Shown here: piece after piece, positions 32,821 through 44,532 of the stretch
How positions within the stretch are numbered: position 1 is the first letter of the stretch
Layout of the letters: every line of letters begins with the position of its first letter
Origin: Venturia oleaginea
Lineage: Eukaryota > Ascomycota > Dothideomycetes > Venturiales > Venturiaceae
Length of the DNA: 64,000 nt
NCBI GenBank assembly: GCA_013176395.1
Contig: JABMLP010000017.1
Span: 1,116,001 to 1,180,000, forward strand
Direction: 5' to 3'
Notes under the pieces: model-generated
Database searches by the model: none
The model's input: the letters and a program-made list of their open reading frames with translations, nothing else
What the model was told of the DNA's origin: nothing
Made by a program: the position numbers and the translations under genes

Positions 32821-33356
32821 TTTGATTGGGGGTTTTAGATTTGGGATGAGGGTAGATTAGACTGGATGGGTTTTTGGGGTTGCTTCTTCTTGTAGATATT
32901 TTGTAGAAGGATTGGGGAAGGGTTGATAAAGTGATTTTTGAGAGTTGCGGGCTTGTTGTTTGTTGTTTGTCGATTGCGTTGTGACTGCGTTGTTTTTCTT
33001 CCAGTTGACGTCCCCCCATTTCTCCCTCACATCGTCACTTCCCCCTCATATTCATATTACATCACATCACACCCATCTTCCTCATCTCTTCTATATAACT
33101 ATACCATCTATCTAGCGTGCTCGTGTGAAGACGGAGCGCCGAGATCAGAATATCTGTAATTTTGCGACTTGATGTAGGATGGAACGGAGGTAATTGAGAC
33201 TCAGAAACCCTCGAATCAACCACACAATTTCTAGTAGTGACTGAATAACCACCCAATACCTCAAACCCAACCCCACCACCCCAAAAACCAAACGCACTTC
33301 ACAAAACCCAGCTCACCTCACAAAACCCCAACTCCCAAAAAACCGCCAACACGACT
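32821..33356. other. Convergent intergenic region
   Basis: 3' flanks of the ABCC transporter and the serine hydrolase. The first 100 bp are G/T-rich; the rest is T/C-rich and low in complexity. No gene is seen. Confidence 0.5.
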
Positions 33357-34663
33357 CTACTCCAACCCATCATAAACAGCCTTCTCACACGTAACCCACT
33401 GCCCCAAAACCCCTTCATCCCCAAACGGCAAAATCTGCCCGCAAAGCATCCCCGCAACACCCTTCTCCCGATCACACCACCAAAACTGATTACTAATACC
33501 AGCCCACCACGCCGTATTCCTCCCCCTCCCCGTCTCGCCCTCCTGGACAGTGAGGAAAAAACTCAGTCCCCACCCCTGCGGCGGATTCCCACCTTGCGGA
33601 TAAAATTCCGGCGCCGGGTTGGCGAGGAGAAGGTTGGCAGGTTGTAAATCCTGTCTTGCGAAGTCTGGGAATTGAGGGATCTGGTTTTCCCACATCGCGT
33701 CTATTGTTTCTCTTTTTAAAATTCGGTTCCCTGTTGTGGGGGATACGCCGTCGTTTAAGAGTGCCGCGAGGATTTGGCAGTATTCGGCTGGCTTGGCGAA
33801 AGCACCTGCGCCGCCGGAATTGAAAATGTGTTTTTTCTCGTGGTCGGTTGAGGCGAGGAGGGCGCGGCGGTAGAGGTGGTCTCTTTCTGTTGTTTCGCCT
33901 GAGGGGGCGCGTTGGAGCATGGTGGTTATGTTGTCGCGCATGTGTTGGGAGGGGAAGAAAGAGATGTTTTTGAGGCCGAGGGGTTCGAAGATGTTCTTTT
34001 GGCAGTAATCGTTTAGGGTCATGCCGGTAGTGCGTGCGAGAGCTATGCCTGCCCAATCTATGTTGATCTGGAGGTGCTGTTAGTGGGAAAAGGGGGGTTT
34101 GGCGGAGCAGGACGTACGCCGTATTCCCATGCTGTACCTGGTTGGTTCACGAGAGGTTGGTTCAAAATGTCACGTTCGTCGCCCGAAAAGACCTCGTACC
34201 CAGCTCCTTTTACGCCATTGCCACCAGCCCGTCCATAATCGGCGAGCCTTTGATTGAAAAACTCGTATCCGTAACCAGCGGTGTGTGACAGAAGCATTCT
34301 TAAGGTGATATCTCCCTTCCTGTCAACCAATTTTCCATCCTGTAACACTTTCACATTCTCAATCTCAGGACAGAGTTTGTAAAGAGCCTTTGGATCGTCC
34401 AGAGAAAGTTGACCTTGCTCGACAAGCTGCATGCAAGCTATAGAAGCGATATTTTTTGTGCAGCTGGCAATCCAGAAGACCGTATCCATGGTCATTGGAT
34501 CATTAGAATTCAAAGCACGCTTTCCAGAGGCGTGGGAGACGAGCGTTTTTCCATTCCTGTCGACTGAAACGAAGACCAGACCTTGCAGGCCAGATTTGGG
34601 ATCAGAGGTGACGCTATCAAGAGAACACTTTATCGTCTCGGTTGCTTGTGCGGAGATTGGCAT
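33357..34663 (-). CDS. Class C beta-lactamase-fold serine hydrolase
   Basis: Exons 34663-34118 and 34067-33357; the 50-bp intron ends at a CTCCAG acceptor, giving the junction WEYG-INIDWAGI. The protein is 418 residues. The nucleophile motif is S67-C-T-K70 (in WIASCTKNIAS), followed by the tyrosine motif YGI near residue 182. MLLSHTAGYGYEF and the C-terminal WWAGISNQFWW (an HxG-like region) are typical of the beta-lactamase/EstB/LovD superfamily. No signal peptide is seen, so it is probably cytosolic. Members act as esterases, transesterases or peptidases, and several sit in secondary-metabolite clusters; no such cluster is evident here. Substrate unknown. Confidence 0.87.
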
Positions 34664-35198
34664 ATTTGACTATTCGAGGGAGAAATTGAGGTGGAAAGAT
34701 ACAAGGCGCGAAAAGAGTAATTCGTTATTGCTGTATTTATCTCGAGCTCTTGCTCTAGACCCTGAATTGTACCCCTCAAACGTACCCCGCAGGCAGGTGC
34801 GGACGCGTTGTGAGGCAGCATGGGATTGTGCAATAGTAGGCCAGTCCTGCGTCTTGTTCTCTGACTCAGGCATTGCCCTGGCACCAAAAGTATTTACATA
34901 CGCGTCGACAGCATCAAATTAACGCACAGCCGGCTGTGAGATTCGCGGACACGATCGGGTTTGGCGAAAACGGAGTGGGAACAAAGATAGCCATCCCCGC
35001 TGTGGTGCAAGGAATCGCAAGAATGGTGCTGAACTCCAGCCTGTCCAGGTACGGACAAGGTCTTCCATCGGCGCGAGAAAGTGGGGCACATCGTGCAGGC
35101 TCCCCTTGACACGACGCGCCGCGTCTTCGACTTCGTCCTAGGATGGATATATCGATATCGATATCCTTCTCAATTATATGCTCAGTCCCAATGAACAA
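34664..35198. other. Intergenic region
   Basis: Lies between the hydrolase 5' end and the PIG-S 3' end. It contains an alternating ATATCGATATCGATAT tract near 35147-35162. No gene is supported. Confidence 0.5.
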
Positions 35199-36832
35199 TC
35201 AAGAGCTCCTTGAGCGCCATGCCTTGATTTCCTTGATTGCAGCCATTACAAGAGGGACTGCCACAGGGCCTAGGAGAGGCAAGTACACGGCCACCTTGTG
35301 TTCGTCAGGGAAATACACTTGGCCCACCATACTGCGGTCGAAAAAAGCTCGTTCGGCTTCAGCTTCTGCTGTCCTAGCATTCGCTAGGGCGGCGTGGAAT
35401 CGGCCATCCTTCAGGTCAGTACATGCCTGCTGCAGGTGGGTGATAGTCTGCTCGACATCAGTCGCTACCGTGTCAGGTATCGCAATAGAAGGCAGTGTTT
35501 TGGTCAAACGGGCGAGGGCACCAAGCGTTGAAGATGCCGAATAAATCAACGAGGCCGCGTGGACTCGTGTCAGGGTTGCCATACGTAAGGAGAACGAGTT
35601 TGGCGACTGCGGAACCCCAAGGAGTGACAATAACTGATTCGAGAATGTTTGCATTGCCTGGCGCATATCCTCCTGCGACAGCTTCCTCGGGAAGTCGCCT
35701 GACGGGTTGAGAATATGCACACCACCCCATTGTGGAATCAACCAGCTACTACCTCCATTGTCCTGGATAAGTAGAGGCGATTGACGCTGGGCTGGGACGT
35801 AGAGCGCAAAATTGATAGTGGGCCCTGCTCCAATGCTGGGACTGAGAGGCCATTCAGCGGCATTGATGAAACCACTCAAATCCTCCCTCCTCAACGTCCA
35901 TATGCCCTTTTCGGCATCGTACTCCGGCCCAGAGATGGATGGTGATGGTGTAGCATACAGCTGGACCTGGCTGTCCACTGTGAAATTGCTTATTGATGAA
36001 AATGACTCCAGAAGTGGCGCTATATATGCAGCCAGGGCACCCTCGATGTCCCAATCAGAAGGAATAGAAGTGGGTGTGAACAAGGAAAAGGTGAGATGAT
36101 ATGTAGGAGCATATTTGAAGGACCTTGTCTTTCGTTTGGCCAGTAACTCAGTCAATTCTGGGGAGATATTCTTTAATCCTGATGTATACCATGCTGTAGA
36201 CGCCAACAAGTATGCCAAAGATGCCTGCTCTTCATTGAATACAACCTGCAATTCATTGGCAATGAAATTCGCAAGCGGAGAAGCTGTCGATGAGGAGGAA
36301 GGGATTTGATTTGGCGAGTAATATACATCCAGTGTCGGGGTGTATTGGTGCAACTCTGCTTGAGGCGTGGAACCGCCCTCGCCCAGGAGTAGTCGTATAG
36401 ACAGCGCAATGTCCTCCTTCTCTTCCTGATACGGTGTAGAACCATTTTGGACGCGATCCGCCAGTAGCAGGCGCAGATGATGGGCAGAGAAGTCGTTTAG
36501 ATCGTCCAGAGCATGCTGTGTGGTCCGCAGGAGGTGATGAGCTTCTTGCGCCGGCAGAGATGGAGCTTCAACGGCGATTCTGAGCGGAAAGGTCGGCCTA
36601 CAGACCTGTATAGAGTCAAGACTGTATCAATGTAATTGTAGGTAGGTACTCTACTAACTTTCCCATCGGCCCAGTCTAGCATTGGCTGTAGAGGGAGAGG
36701 CGCACGATACACTGTCGTCGTCTTCCACCATATTGGAAGTCCCAGGAACACGGCGACGGCCCAAAACGACAATAGAATCAATCGCCTATTCGTAATGCTC
36801 TCTTGAGCTTCTGGAGGGGGCTGCTTGGCCAT
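35199..36832 (-). CDS. GPI transamidase subunit PIG-S (Gpi17)
   Basis: Exons 36832-36659 and 36605-35199 with a 53-bp intron (GTTAGT...TATACAG); 526 residues, normal for PIG-S. An N-terminal membrane segment (RLILLSFWAVAVFLGLPIWW, about 17-36) is followed by the family hallmark VYRAPLPL. A long lumenal domain comes next, then the conserved C-terminal FDRSMVGQVYFPDEHKVAVY and a second membrane segment (LPLLGPVAVPLVMAA). PIG-S is a non-catalytic subunit of the ER complex that attaches GPI anchors to proteins, so it would act on proteins such as the HsbA-type protein encoded at 49246. Intact. Confidence 0.93.
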
Positions 36833-37324
36833 GGCGCGAGGTTATTGCTGGTGTAAACACGTTAGATGCTTTCAAACTTGGAGACCGCGATTCCCGAGGC
36901 CAGGAAACCCGCTAATACTAAACCACCTTACTAGCCCCTGATCTTAAGTCGATATCGATGAATTCTGGTGAAATAATCTTCGACATTTCCGGAGTATTAG
37001 CAATATTCTTCTCGGGTTGAGCTTTCCCCATAGTTGCAGCGATACGATAGGGAGAACCTCTCTGCCGTCGTCCTCAAAACAGTCTCTCTCTGTCCGCACA
37101 GACGGAATCGAAGTCGGACACCTGACATGCAAGAGCTAATTATCCTATTATACTACCCGAATTCGATTGTAGAACCGAAACCATCCTCCTTCTTATCTCA
37201 AATCCGCGTGTATTTCGTCACTATTTACCTGATATCAAAAACCCTCCCGCTCAACGAGACAACCATCACTATCGAGCTAATATCAAGCATCTGCATTCAA
37301 CAAGACAATAAACGTCACCACCCT
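36833..37324. other. Intergenic region
   Basis: Lies between PIG-S (5' end) and the ferric reductase (3' end), both on the minus strand; holds the PIG-S promoter. Nothing specific is recognised. Confidence 0.5.
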
Positions 37325-39520
37325 CTAACCAAAGCTCTCATCAACAAATCTGACAGGCCAAGCATCCTTCCTCTTTCCTAACCCAACCAAAACCCGCCTA
37401 ACCTCATCAGACAATCCAGCAGGGCCACTGACAATAACACAAGCACCCTTCCCATTCCGCCCAGCAACTTCGTTCTTGAGAACTCTCTCAACATCCATCC
37501 TAGCTCCCACCGAGACCTCCCTATCCATTCCTTTTATGTCTTCTTTGACTGCGTCGAGAAGACCAGGAGTACGCATACTCCAGTAGAGTTTGGTGCGACC
37601 GGGATGGGTGCGCAGGAGAGGGAGAACAGTTACGATCCCGACACCGCCGGCTATCGCGATGAGATTGGGCGAGCGCGAGACATCGGTGCGCGATCCATAC
37701 GAAGATTCGATGAGGATGGGGAGACGAGTCCGTTTACCCAGGAGGGATGTCAAGCCTTTTTGACGACGGATGAAGAACGTTACACCTGCGGAAGGTCTGG
37801 TCGGCGAGTCTGATGGCTCAGATAATAAATCAGGAGGAGGAACATCGACTGCCTTCCCAGAAGACTCTGGTAGTGCGCCACCTTTCTCTGGGTCACCGTA
37901 GTCTTGGGGCGTATGGAGTCCACTATTTGATTTGTCGAATCTACGCGCATGAAAAGGGAGATAGCCATGAACGGTGGCTGCTACGGAGAAAGGATGTGAT
38001 TCCCAGAACCGCCAGGTAAGGGTGGGAAAGTAGACATAAGCGTGCCCTTCAGCAGTTGGGCCTTTGACGTCAACGCGGATGTATTCGTCGTCAATGATTG
38101 TGATCTCTGCCATGCGTACACCATTACGCGCGATCCGGAGAATGCGCATCAAATAATCGAATCCCAGAGCAGCGAAGGCAGCGATGACCCAGTTGTGATA
38201 GCCGTTCTTGGCATTCACGAGGTACGTATGGAGGAAAGCCCCAGTCATAGCCAACAAGGCCAACAAACGATGCGATGCAAGAAATACCTCGTAGGCCCTT
38301 TGGCGAACAGGAAGCGATGCGAGAGGATAAATGAGGCTGAAGGATAGAACAGCTACCGTACCCCAGATCCAGAAATCTTCTTTGCTTTCGACCGTGTACT
38401 TACTGAATCCTTGGCCACTCGCATAAATATACAAGTATATCAAAGCGTGAATGGATGCTTCCAAGATAACAATATATCCAAGCCAGTGGTGAAATAGCAA
38501 AAAAGTATTTCGAGACCATTTCGTTACCCAGAGCAGAAAGTTGTTGCGCCCGGCGAACAGAATCAACAGCGCAAGATTGGCGAGTGCGAGGTGACCGACA
38601 CGCTGGCTCATCCCGATGAGTAATTGGATTTTCTTCTTCTTGAACTTCGTTTGTTCGGCGAGAGGGACGAATCGATAGGTTGCCACACAGAGGAGGAGGT
38701 TCAAGGCGCAGAGGAAGAATATGAACAGTGACTGCCCTCTCGTAGGACAAACGCCCATGTTACCAGCAATTGGGATACGATGTTTAGATCCCCAAGTCGC
38801 TGGCGTGATGAGATAAGATGAGACTTTGGTGACTAGAGTGCGAGATAATGGGACGAATCGAAGAAAAGAGATAGCGATCGAGACCAGCAGTACGGAAGAA
38901 ACTAGAGCAATCCTGAGCCGAGGTGTTAGTCTAAGAATGGTATCAGAAGGGTAACGTTTCTGACTTACGCATATCGAGAAGTAGCAATCTGGCCGCCCTC
39001 ACTCTCTTTCACGGTGGTCCACGTTAACTGATAATCATGATCCCCAATCTTTGAAGTAATGTCAAGTGCCTTTCCCATGGCAAGAGTAGCATTCGGTGGC
39101 GAGCTTGAAAGCCTTTCCAGAGTCTCTCCATAGCTGTACTTGGCAGCAACAGTCGAAGATCCAGTCGCAAACTCGCTCCAAAATTTCTCTCCTTGCCAAA
39201 GCTTGAGATCGACACATCGAGAGTTCATACAATGTGCAAGGGTTTCCAAGAAGGCGTCATTGGACGCGTAGCATGTTGGACTTGTCATTTTCTTTGGTCC
39301 TTTCAGCGTGGTACAAGTCAAAGAAGAGGTTGAAATTGTTTGCCGGCATATGTATGGACATCTAAATGGGGCTTGTGGGTATTTGTCGATGCCATAGCTG
39401 GTTTCGAGGTCAGAATTGGCCAGACATTGGAAAATCAGGGTTTACAGACCCAATTAGTCCTCCAGCATCGCAAGTTATCCAAAGAATGGCGGAAACGAAT
39501 AGCCAAGACTTCTTTGCCAT
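37325..39520 (-). CDS. Ferric/cupric reductase, FRE family
   Basis: Exons 39520-39450, 39397-38969 and 38912-37325 (introns 52 and 56 bp; the first donor is the weaker GTCTGT) give 695 residues. Exon 1 encodes a signal peptide (MAKKSWLFVSAILWITC). The extracellular Cys-rich N-terminus (FRCPYICR, SLTCTT, CYASNDAF, CMNSRC) resembles FRE proteins. Six to seven membrane segments include the heme-ligand His pairs (FHHWLGYI with EASIHALIY, and ASHRLL with FLHTYLV). A FAD-binding HPFS motif (WESHPFSVA) and the NADPH-binding GGVGIV motif follow, with a C-terminus VDESFG in place of the typical SFxW end. It reduces extracellular Fe(III)/Cu(II) for high-affinity uptake. No ferroxidase or permease gene adjoins it. 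Confidence 0.9.
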
Positions 39521-41040
39521 GGCAATCGAGTTTTGACACTATATCTGGATTGATTTTTCCCCCAAACCTCCGAAAACGGTTCGCCAACTCCGTTTGCCTT
39601 CCCAGATGAATGGAGTGACGAGACAATGCTCAGTTGCGCTTTGATAGATATAGGTCTCAGTAGTTCGATCCCGAGATGTTTTAGGGTTGTATTCGCATGG
39701 ATTCGAAGAGAGAGGATCATAAAACGGGCCCGGTGTCCGAAGAATGTTAGACCTATGTAAGCTTCGATTTGGAGGAAAAGGATGTAAGAACGGTTCCGAT
39801 GTCCGAGAGGTGTAAGATAGACGAAATTTATTCCACAACAAAGAGGTATGTTGTAGACAGTAATGAGAATCTGATGGACAGAATGTGGATAGTATTACGC
39901 ATGGTAGATACAGGCAATGCCAGTAGGCAAATCTCGTATTGTCGCCGAGAGGCCGCATTGGCGAAAATTCATCTAAATGCCTGCCGATTTGAACATCCCC
40001 CTGGGGGATCCGACTTGATAATGGCCTCATCGTGTACGGCACCCAGCTTAAAACGCAGTGTATTGGAGGAGGTCGTGAGGTGGGGTTCCTGAAGGCTCAC
40101 GACATGGAGATAACGCATGTCAAAAGTTAGCTACGATGGTTGATAATTAGTAGAACTAGAGGTGGTCAATGTCAGGAAGATGCAACATCTCTCTGTCCTA
40201 TGAAGCAAGCGTGCCTCGACCTGATTCGTCAGAGAGCCAGTATCGAGAGTGAGATCCAGATATGTCACGGCATGCTGTAGCAAAGCTGATTCGTGCGGTG
40301 AAATGCCTATCTTCGGGGACACGCGGAGGGAACTCCCTCAAGTGGCGAAGATCGCGCTGGGTGTCGCTGCTCGTGAGTTGCCCCAGCTGAGAAGAACGAT
40401 CGAATCTGGCCTCGCACAGGAAAAAGAGTGGATTATGTTGTATAGATAGATTGGATTGAGATAGTTGTAGCGGAGGTGATGAGGTTGAAGGTTAGGAGAT
40501 CTGATCGCGATTTGTCCGAGACTAATCCCGATAGAACTATTAATTAGTGACTTGACTGACTTCCTTCAGGGGGTACCCGCTGGAAGGCTGCTTACCATCG
40601 CGTTCATAATCATGACAGATCCGTACGCACCCCAGACACGTCTCTGAATCGCCTTCACCATCTTAATCGGATCTTCGATTGTTGCAATTGTTCAGTTGCC
40701 CGCAACGTCAATCCCACACCACCTCGCGACGCCCTCTGCAACTTTTCAATCGCTTGGAATGCATCACAAGCCTCCGAGTACGAATCAATATCGATCAACC
40801 CCTGGCGAGGCCTTTTTCCATTGTCAGAGAGCTTGTCGTTACGGATTCTCAACGCTTCAAGTGTTGCAACAAAGCTAGCTTTGTCAGCGTCTATAACAAG
40901 CACTGTGAAGGCGGATGCGAATGTCGAAAAGGTTGGAAACTGTCAAGGAACCTGAAGCACGGAATCGCGAGTGTCTATCAAGGGTCGATTTTGATCTTAA
41001 CAAATTGACAGAAGGTTGGCTGGGAAAAGCTGACGACTGA
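39521..41040. other. Long intergenic region, no supported gene
   Basis: Left part is the ferric reductase promoter. A minus-strand frame at 40903-40655 (82 residues, with DSYSEACDAFQAIEKLQ) is protein-like in composition but has no recognisable family or flanking exons; it may be a fragment of a decayed gene. Confidence 0.4.
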
Positions 41041-41840
41041 GGCATTGTATCACGCCGCTAGCACCTAAGCCTTACTTTCACCGCCCGCCTAGTATTCACC
41101 GCCGAGGCTCGCCGGATACTTAATAGTCTATAGACTTAGCTTCTACCGCCGTCGAGCTCTCCTAGCCACGATAGACTCATCCTTCCGTCACATAACAGGG
41201 CGGAAGTTGGGTTTAGATAGGGCTAAGGAAGAAAGAAGAAAGCCTAAGATAGAAAAGAGGTACGGAGATATTCGCGGAATTCTAAGTAGGCCTTCTACTT
41301 CCTAACTAAGAAATTTATTTAGGAACCTAACTTAAGCGGGGGACTCCCGTCTAGTACCCTAGACTATAAGGCGGATTGTAACGGCACGGCACGTGACCAT
41401 TACATCACGTCCCGTGGCTCGTGCACTTTCTACTTAGTCGGAGTTTCCTTAGGAAACTCTTACCTCTCTACCTTAGATCCTAAGTGTAATTCGGTGACAT
41501 GTTCTGAAGTGCCTTGTGTATTCGTATGGATATGCCGTGCCGTCACATTATCTCTTATCACACCCAGTACTTAGAGCAATAGACCTATCTATGACCTCTT
41601 TTGCTTGCCGTGACACAGATTCTAAAATATAAGCGGAATACACGGTATCGAACGGGGCGGCTAAATATAGATAGGTTATATTGCGTTATACGGATAAGCT
41701 AGACTGAGCAACTCGATGCTCTGCGGATATACGAAGTACGTACTAGAGTTCGTACAAGTCGTCATCTTCAAGGGTAGACACATGCTCTTTGGCGTTTGTA
41801 ACGCTACACAGGTAGTTCTGTAGGGATTCACTCTTTTTAA
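41041..41840. mobile_element. TA-rich, RIP-like transposon relic
   Basis: TpA is conspicuously frequent, while CpA and TpG are scarce over about 41090-41340 and 41590-41760, the dinucleotide pattern left by repeat-induced point mutation. No open frame survives. The phrase MLFGVCNAT readable near 41790 faintly recalls the retroelement RT motif PFGxxNAP but is too short to rely on. An inverted-repeat-ended element lies inside (41377-41547). Confidence 0.45.
41377..41547. repeat. 171-bp element with 14-bp terminal inverted repeats (solo LTR or MITE)
   Basis: Begins TGTAACGGCACGGC and ends GCCGTGCCGTCACA, 13 of 14 bases complementary, with TG...CA ends as in LTRs. No exact target duplication is visible. 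The inner sequence has another inverted pair, CTTAGGAAACTC-like around 41447-41461. A solo LTR or a small non-autonomous element fits equally well. Confidence 0.5.
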
Positions 41841-42995
41841 TACCGCGATATGACCTCCGCAAATCTACTACTGTACTGCTCTCCTTGGCACATCAATGCA
41901 TCCTGCGAAGATATGCGAGCTTTCCATTTTTCCCACTTACCTATCAGGCCTCCCAAAATGAAAACGTTGCCTCCATGGGCCCCGAGCCTTGGCTGTCGAA
42001 TCCATTTTCCGCTATGATAACTTGTTATCCCGCGAATAATTTCCGATTCAGAAATTAAGAAATTTGGTTGACGGAGCCCGAGAAGCCCGAGTTCTTGTCT
42101 TGCCCGTGAGTAGAAAATACCTGGAGGTAGTTTTGCCACAGTACAGCGATCATGCGCCATCCATCTCTCCGCCCTAACTTCAGAAACGGTGAATCGCTTC
42201 CGTCAAAACACAGAGATAGGACGTGGACGCCAACATGGTTGATTCTCGAAATTTCTTGCTGACAAACTCATAGCTGCTGTCGAAGACTCTGGTTGGCAAC
42301 AGTTAATCGCGAAATAGAAGAGCCAGTCTTGGCGACGGGGAGAGATCTGTGTGCCAGGAGACACATAAGGAAGGGACCATGTCGCGCGTCCGTCTTCAGA
42401 TGCCATGAGCTTCTCAAACTTGAAGGAGTCAAGGGCACGGAGGTGAGAGCTCACCAGACAAGTTCATTGAGATTTTCTTTCTAACGAGCTCACAGCTACA
42501 TTACAGCCGAAGAGCTAAGAAACAAAATTTTCCGATACTCTCTATTCTAGTCGATCGGGGTAGAATAGTCTGGAAATGCACTACCACTACCGCCTCTCCA
42601 TCCCACCGTCTACACAATCAGGCGCCCCAATCTCGATTGACCAAACAGCTCATCCCGAGCCCGACAACTGCGGACGGAAACACACAGTCATCTCACATGA
42701 ACGACCTAACCCTCGGCTGCACCCCATTTTCCACATCAAAGTGGTGGAAGAAAACCCCAGATCAGAACAGTCAAATCTGTATGGAAGTCGAAGACGCGAC
42801 CGTATATCTCCGTTGGTGCCGCTGCTTGCTTGCTTGATTGTGGCATTACGAACTGGTTTCAATGACTGCATGATGAAGAGATGAATGGGTTGCCTAAAAG
42901 AACGCCCTCTATTGTAGCTCATTGAGCTAACGTAAAGTATAGTACATTCCCTTCTTCCCGTACACACGCCATTATATCCATGATATAACAGACTT
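41841..42995. other. No supported gene
   Basis: Minus-strand frames at 42454-42203 and 42160-41837 are protein-like but match no family I recognise and cannot be joined cleanly. They may be debris of a further decayed gene. Confidence 0.35.
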
Positions 42996-43943
42996 CTAGA
43001 GACGACGTCCACCAAGTGGCGGGAAGTCATCCTCGCTCAGCTTCCTCGGTAGAGCAGGTGCCCGAGCAGGCATAGGATTCATCTGAGCACCACCATTGGG
43101 AAGCGCGTGGGGTACCCGAGCTGCTTGAGCCACCTGAGCAGGCCCAGCTGGAACAGCATCTCCTCCAAGTTCCGAGACACACTATGGAAAATCATTCCTC
43201 AACTCCGCCAGTTTCACAAGCTCTGCCGCAGAAAGCTATTTGGTCGAATCTTGCTCTTCATACTACGACGGGCTGCGGGATTGATTTCGCCCTCTGAACT
43301 GCACAGCCACAGTATAGTGTTCATAGCAGCGACGTCAAGTTGTGCCACACCTTGATCTTTGGGGAATTGGCCAATGATGTGGTCTCCAATCCAGTCTTGG
43401 TTTAACGAGTGCTTGAGTTCCGTGACCTGAGCCAGTGGTCAGTATAAGTTGCCTCTGAGACCAATATTCCTAATTCGGGATCGATTTTGACACTTTCTGG
43501 CAATTGCTCTCTCGAATTGTCAGGAATTCATCAATCTCGATTTTATGTTAAGAGACATAATCACCCGTGAAGCACTGGGGATTCAAAGGCGATAGAGATT
43601 TTGACCTACCTGGCAAAACCAAAAGGCTTGTGTGATTTGGGAGAGTGATAGTCCTGTGACCGTTAGTTTAATATGTTGGCGGCCCAGAGAGGAACTCGCA
43701 TTGGTGCGGCGGATGAGGTCGATGACCCGGTGGTAAGGCATTGAGTCGTATGGCAGGTTAGCGCTAGCTTTGATGGTGTATTCCATTGCGTCTGGGTTGG
43801 TTGCAAAGAAGTAGGCGAGCTTTGGAGAGAAACTTATGAGATTGCTCTTTGGGAAGTTCGCGTCGAGAAGGTATACATCGTCGCCATGTTGGATTCGTAT
43901 GGAAATGAGTTTTTTTTGAATATGACGCCGCCTTTGTCTTCAT
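42996..43943 (-). pseudogene. Degraded gene, BTB/POZ-like regulator type (tentative)
   Basis: From an ATG at 43943 the frame MKTKAASYSKK runs into a stretch of eight A's (minus strand). One additional A would continue it into an open frame with ISIRIQHGDDVYLLDANFP, LISFSPKLAYFFATNPDA and YHRVIDLIRRT. A 183-bp intron (GTAGGT at 43609 to CTCAG at 43427) connects to LKHSLNQDWIGDHIIGQFP and LWLCSSEGEINPAARRSM. A third segment in another frame ends LPRKLSEDDFPPLGGRRL with a stop at 42996-42998. The VYLLDANF...FSPKLAYFF layout resembles fungal BTB/POZ-like proteins, but this is weak. At least one frame break and an unresolved last junction suggest decay or an incomplete model. Confidence 0.4.
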
Positions 43944-44009
43944 TCCCTCTTTTTGTACTGGCGGCCTCGGACGTCAAATATTCACCTTTCATCAAGGCAG
44001 TAACCATCC

Positions 44010-44466
44010 CGTGATGAGGTCGTCAAGTGAGTGTCTTGCCTACTACCCGGTATTGAGATGGATGCCTACAGATTTCTGCCAAACCATCTCGGAAGATTGC
44101 TTGGGTGTAGTCACCAATCCAGTTCAAAAGGCGGTACCGAGACATGGTCGAAATGCAGAGAGATGGCTGTTCTCAGCAGATCAAAAGGACGGTCTAGAGG
44201 ACTTCCTCAAGGTCTGACTTGGGAATGAAGATTGTTTCTCGATTCATAGAGTGCACTCCTGATGGTAGAGCAGGCAAAAGCAAGTCTGCCGAGACGTTGT
44301 GGTTTTGTGTTGCTTTAGGGACCGTATATTCGAGGTTGTTCGCCTCCGCATATTGACGGAAGTCGCAGAGATGCGTGACTGCGCGCCAGAGACACTCGAC
44401 CTGGCAACATGAACATTTCACTATGTAGACCTTCCTCCGATGAGAGCCGCGTGCTCTAAACACCAA
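44010..44466 (-). pseudogene. Second degraded gene related to its neighbour
   Basis: Starting near 44466 the minus strand reads RKVYIVKCSCCQVECLW and later VPKATQNHNVSADLLLP. The frame changes near 44205 to PFDLLRTAISLHFDHVSVPPFELDW, and again near 44120 to NWIGDYTQAIFRDGLAEICRHP. The WIGDYTQAIFRDGL segment resembles DWIGDHIIGQFPKDQG in the adjacent gene, so the two may be paralogs. A 5-base loss at the ELDW/WIGD junction would explain the last shift. Not functional as read. Confidence 0.45.
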
Positions 44467-44532
44467 ATCCTGATCGCCAACATCGTCGGATCCGACAGAC
44501 CGAACCAGCTTTCTTGAGCTTCACCAGCAACC

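Noticed and set aside
35143..35165. ATATCGATATCGATAT palindromic tract as a regulatory site
   Set aside because: Simple alternating low-complexity sequence; similar GATATCGAT runs occur elsewhere in the window without context.
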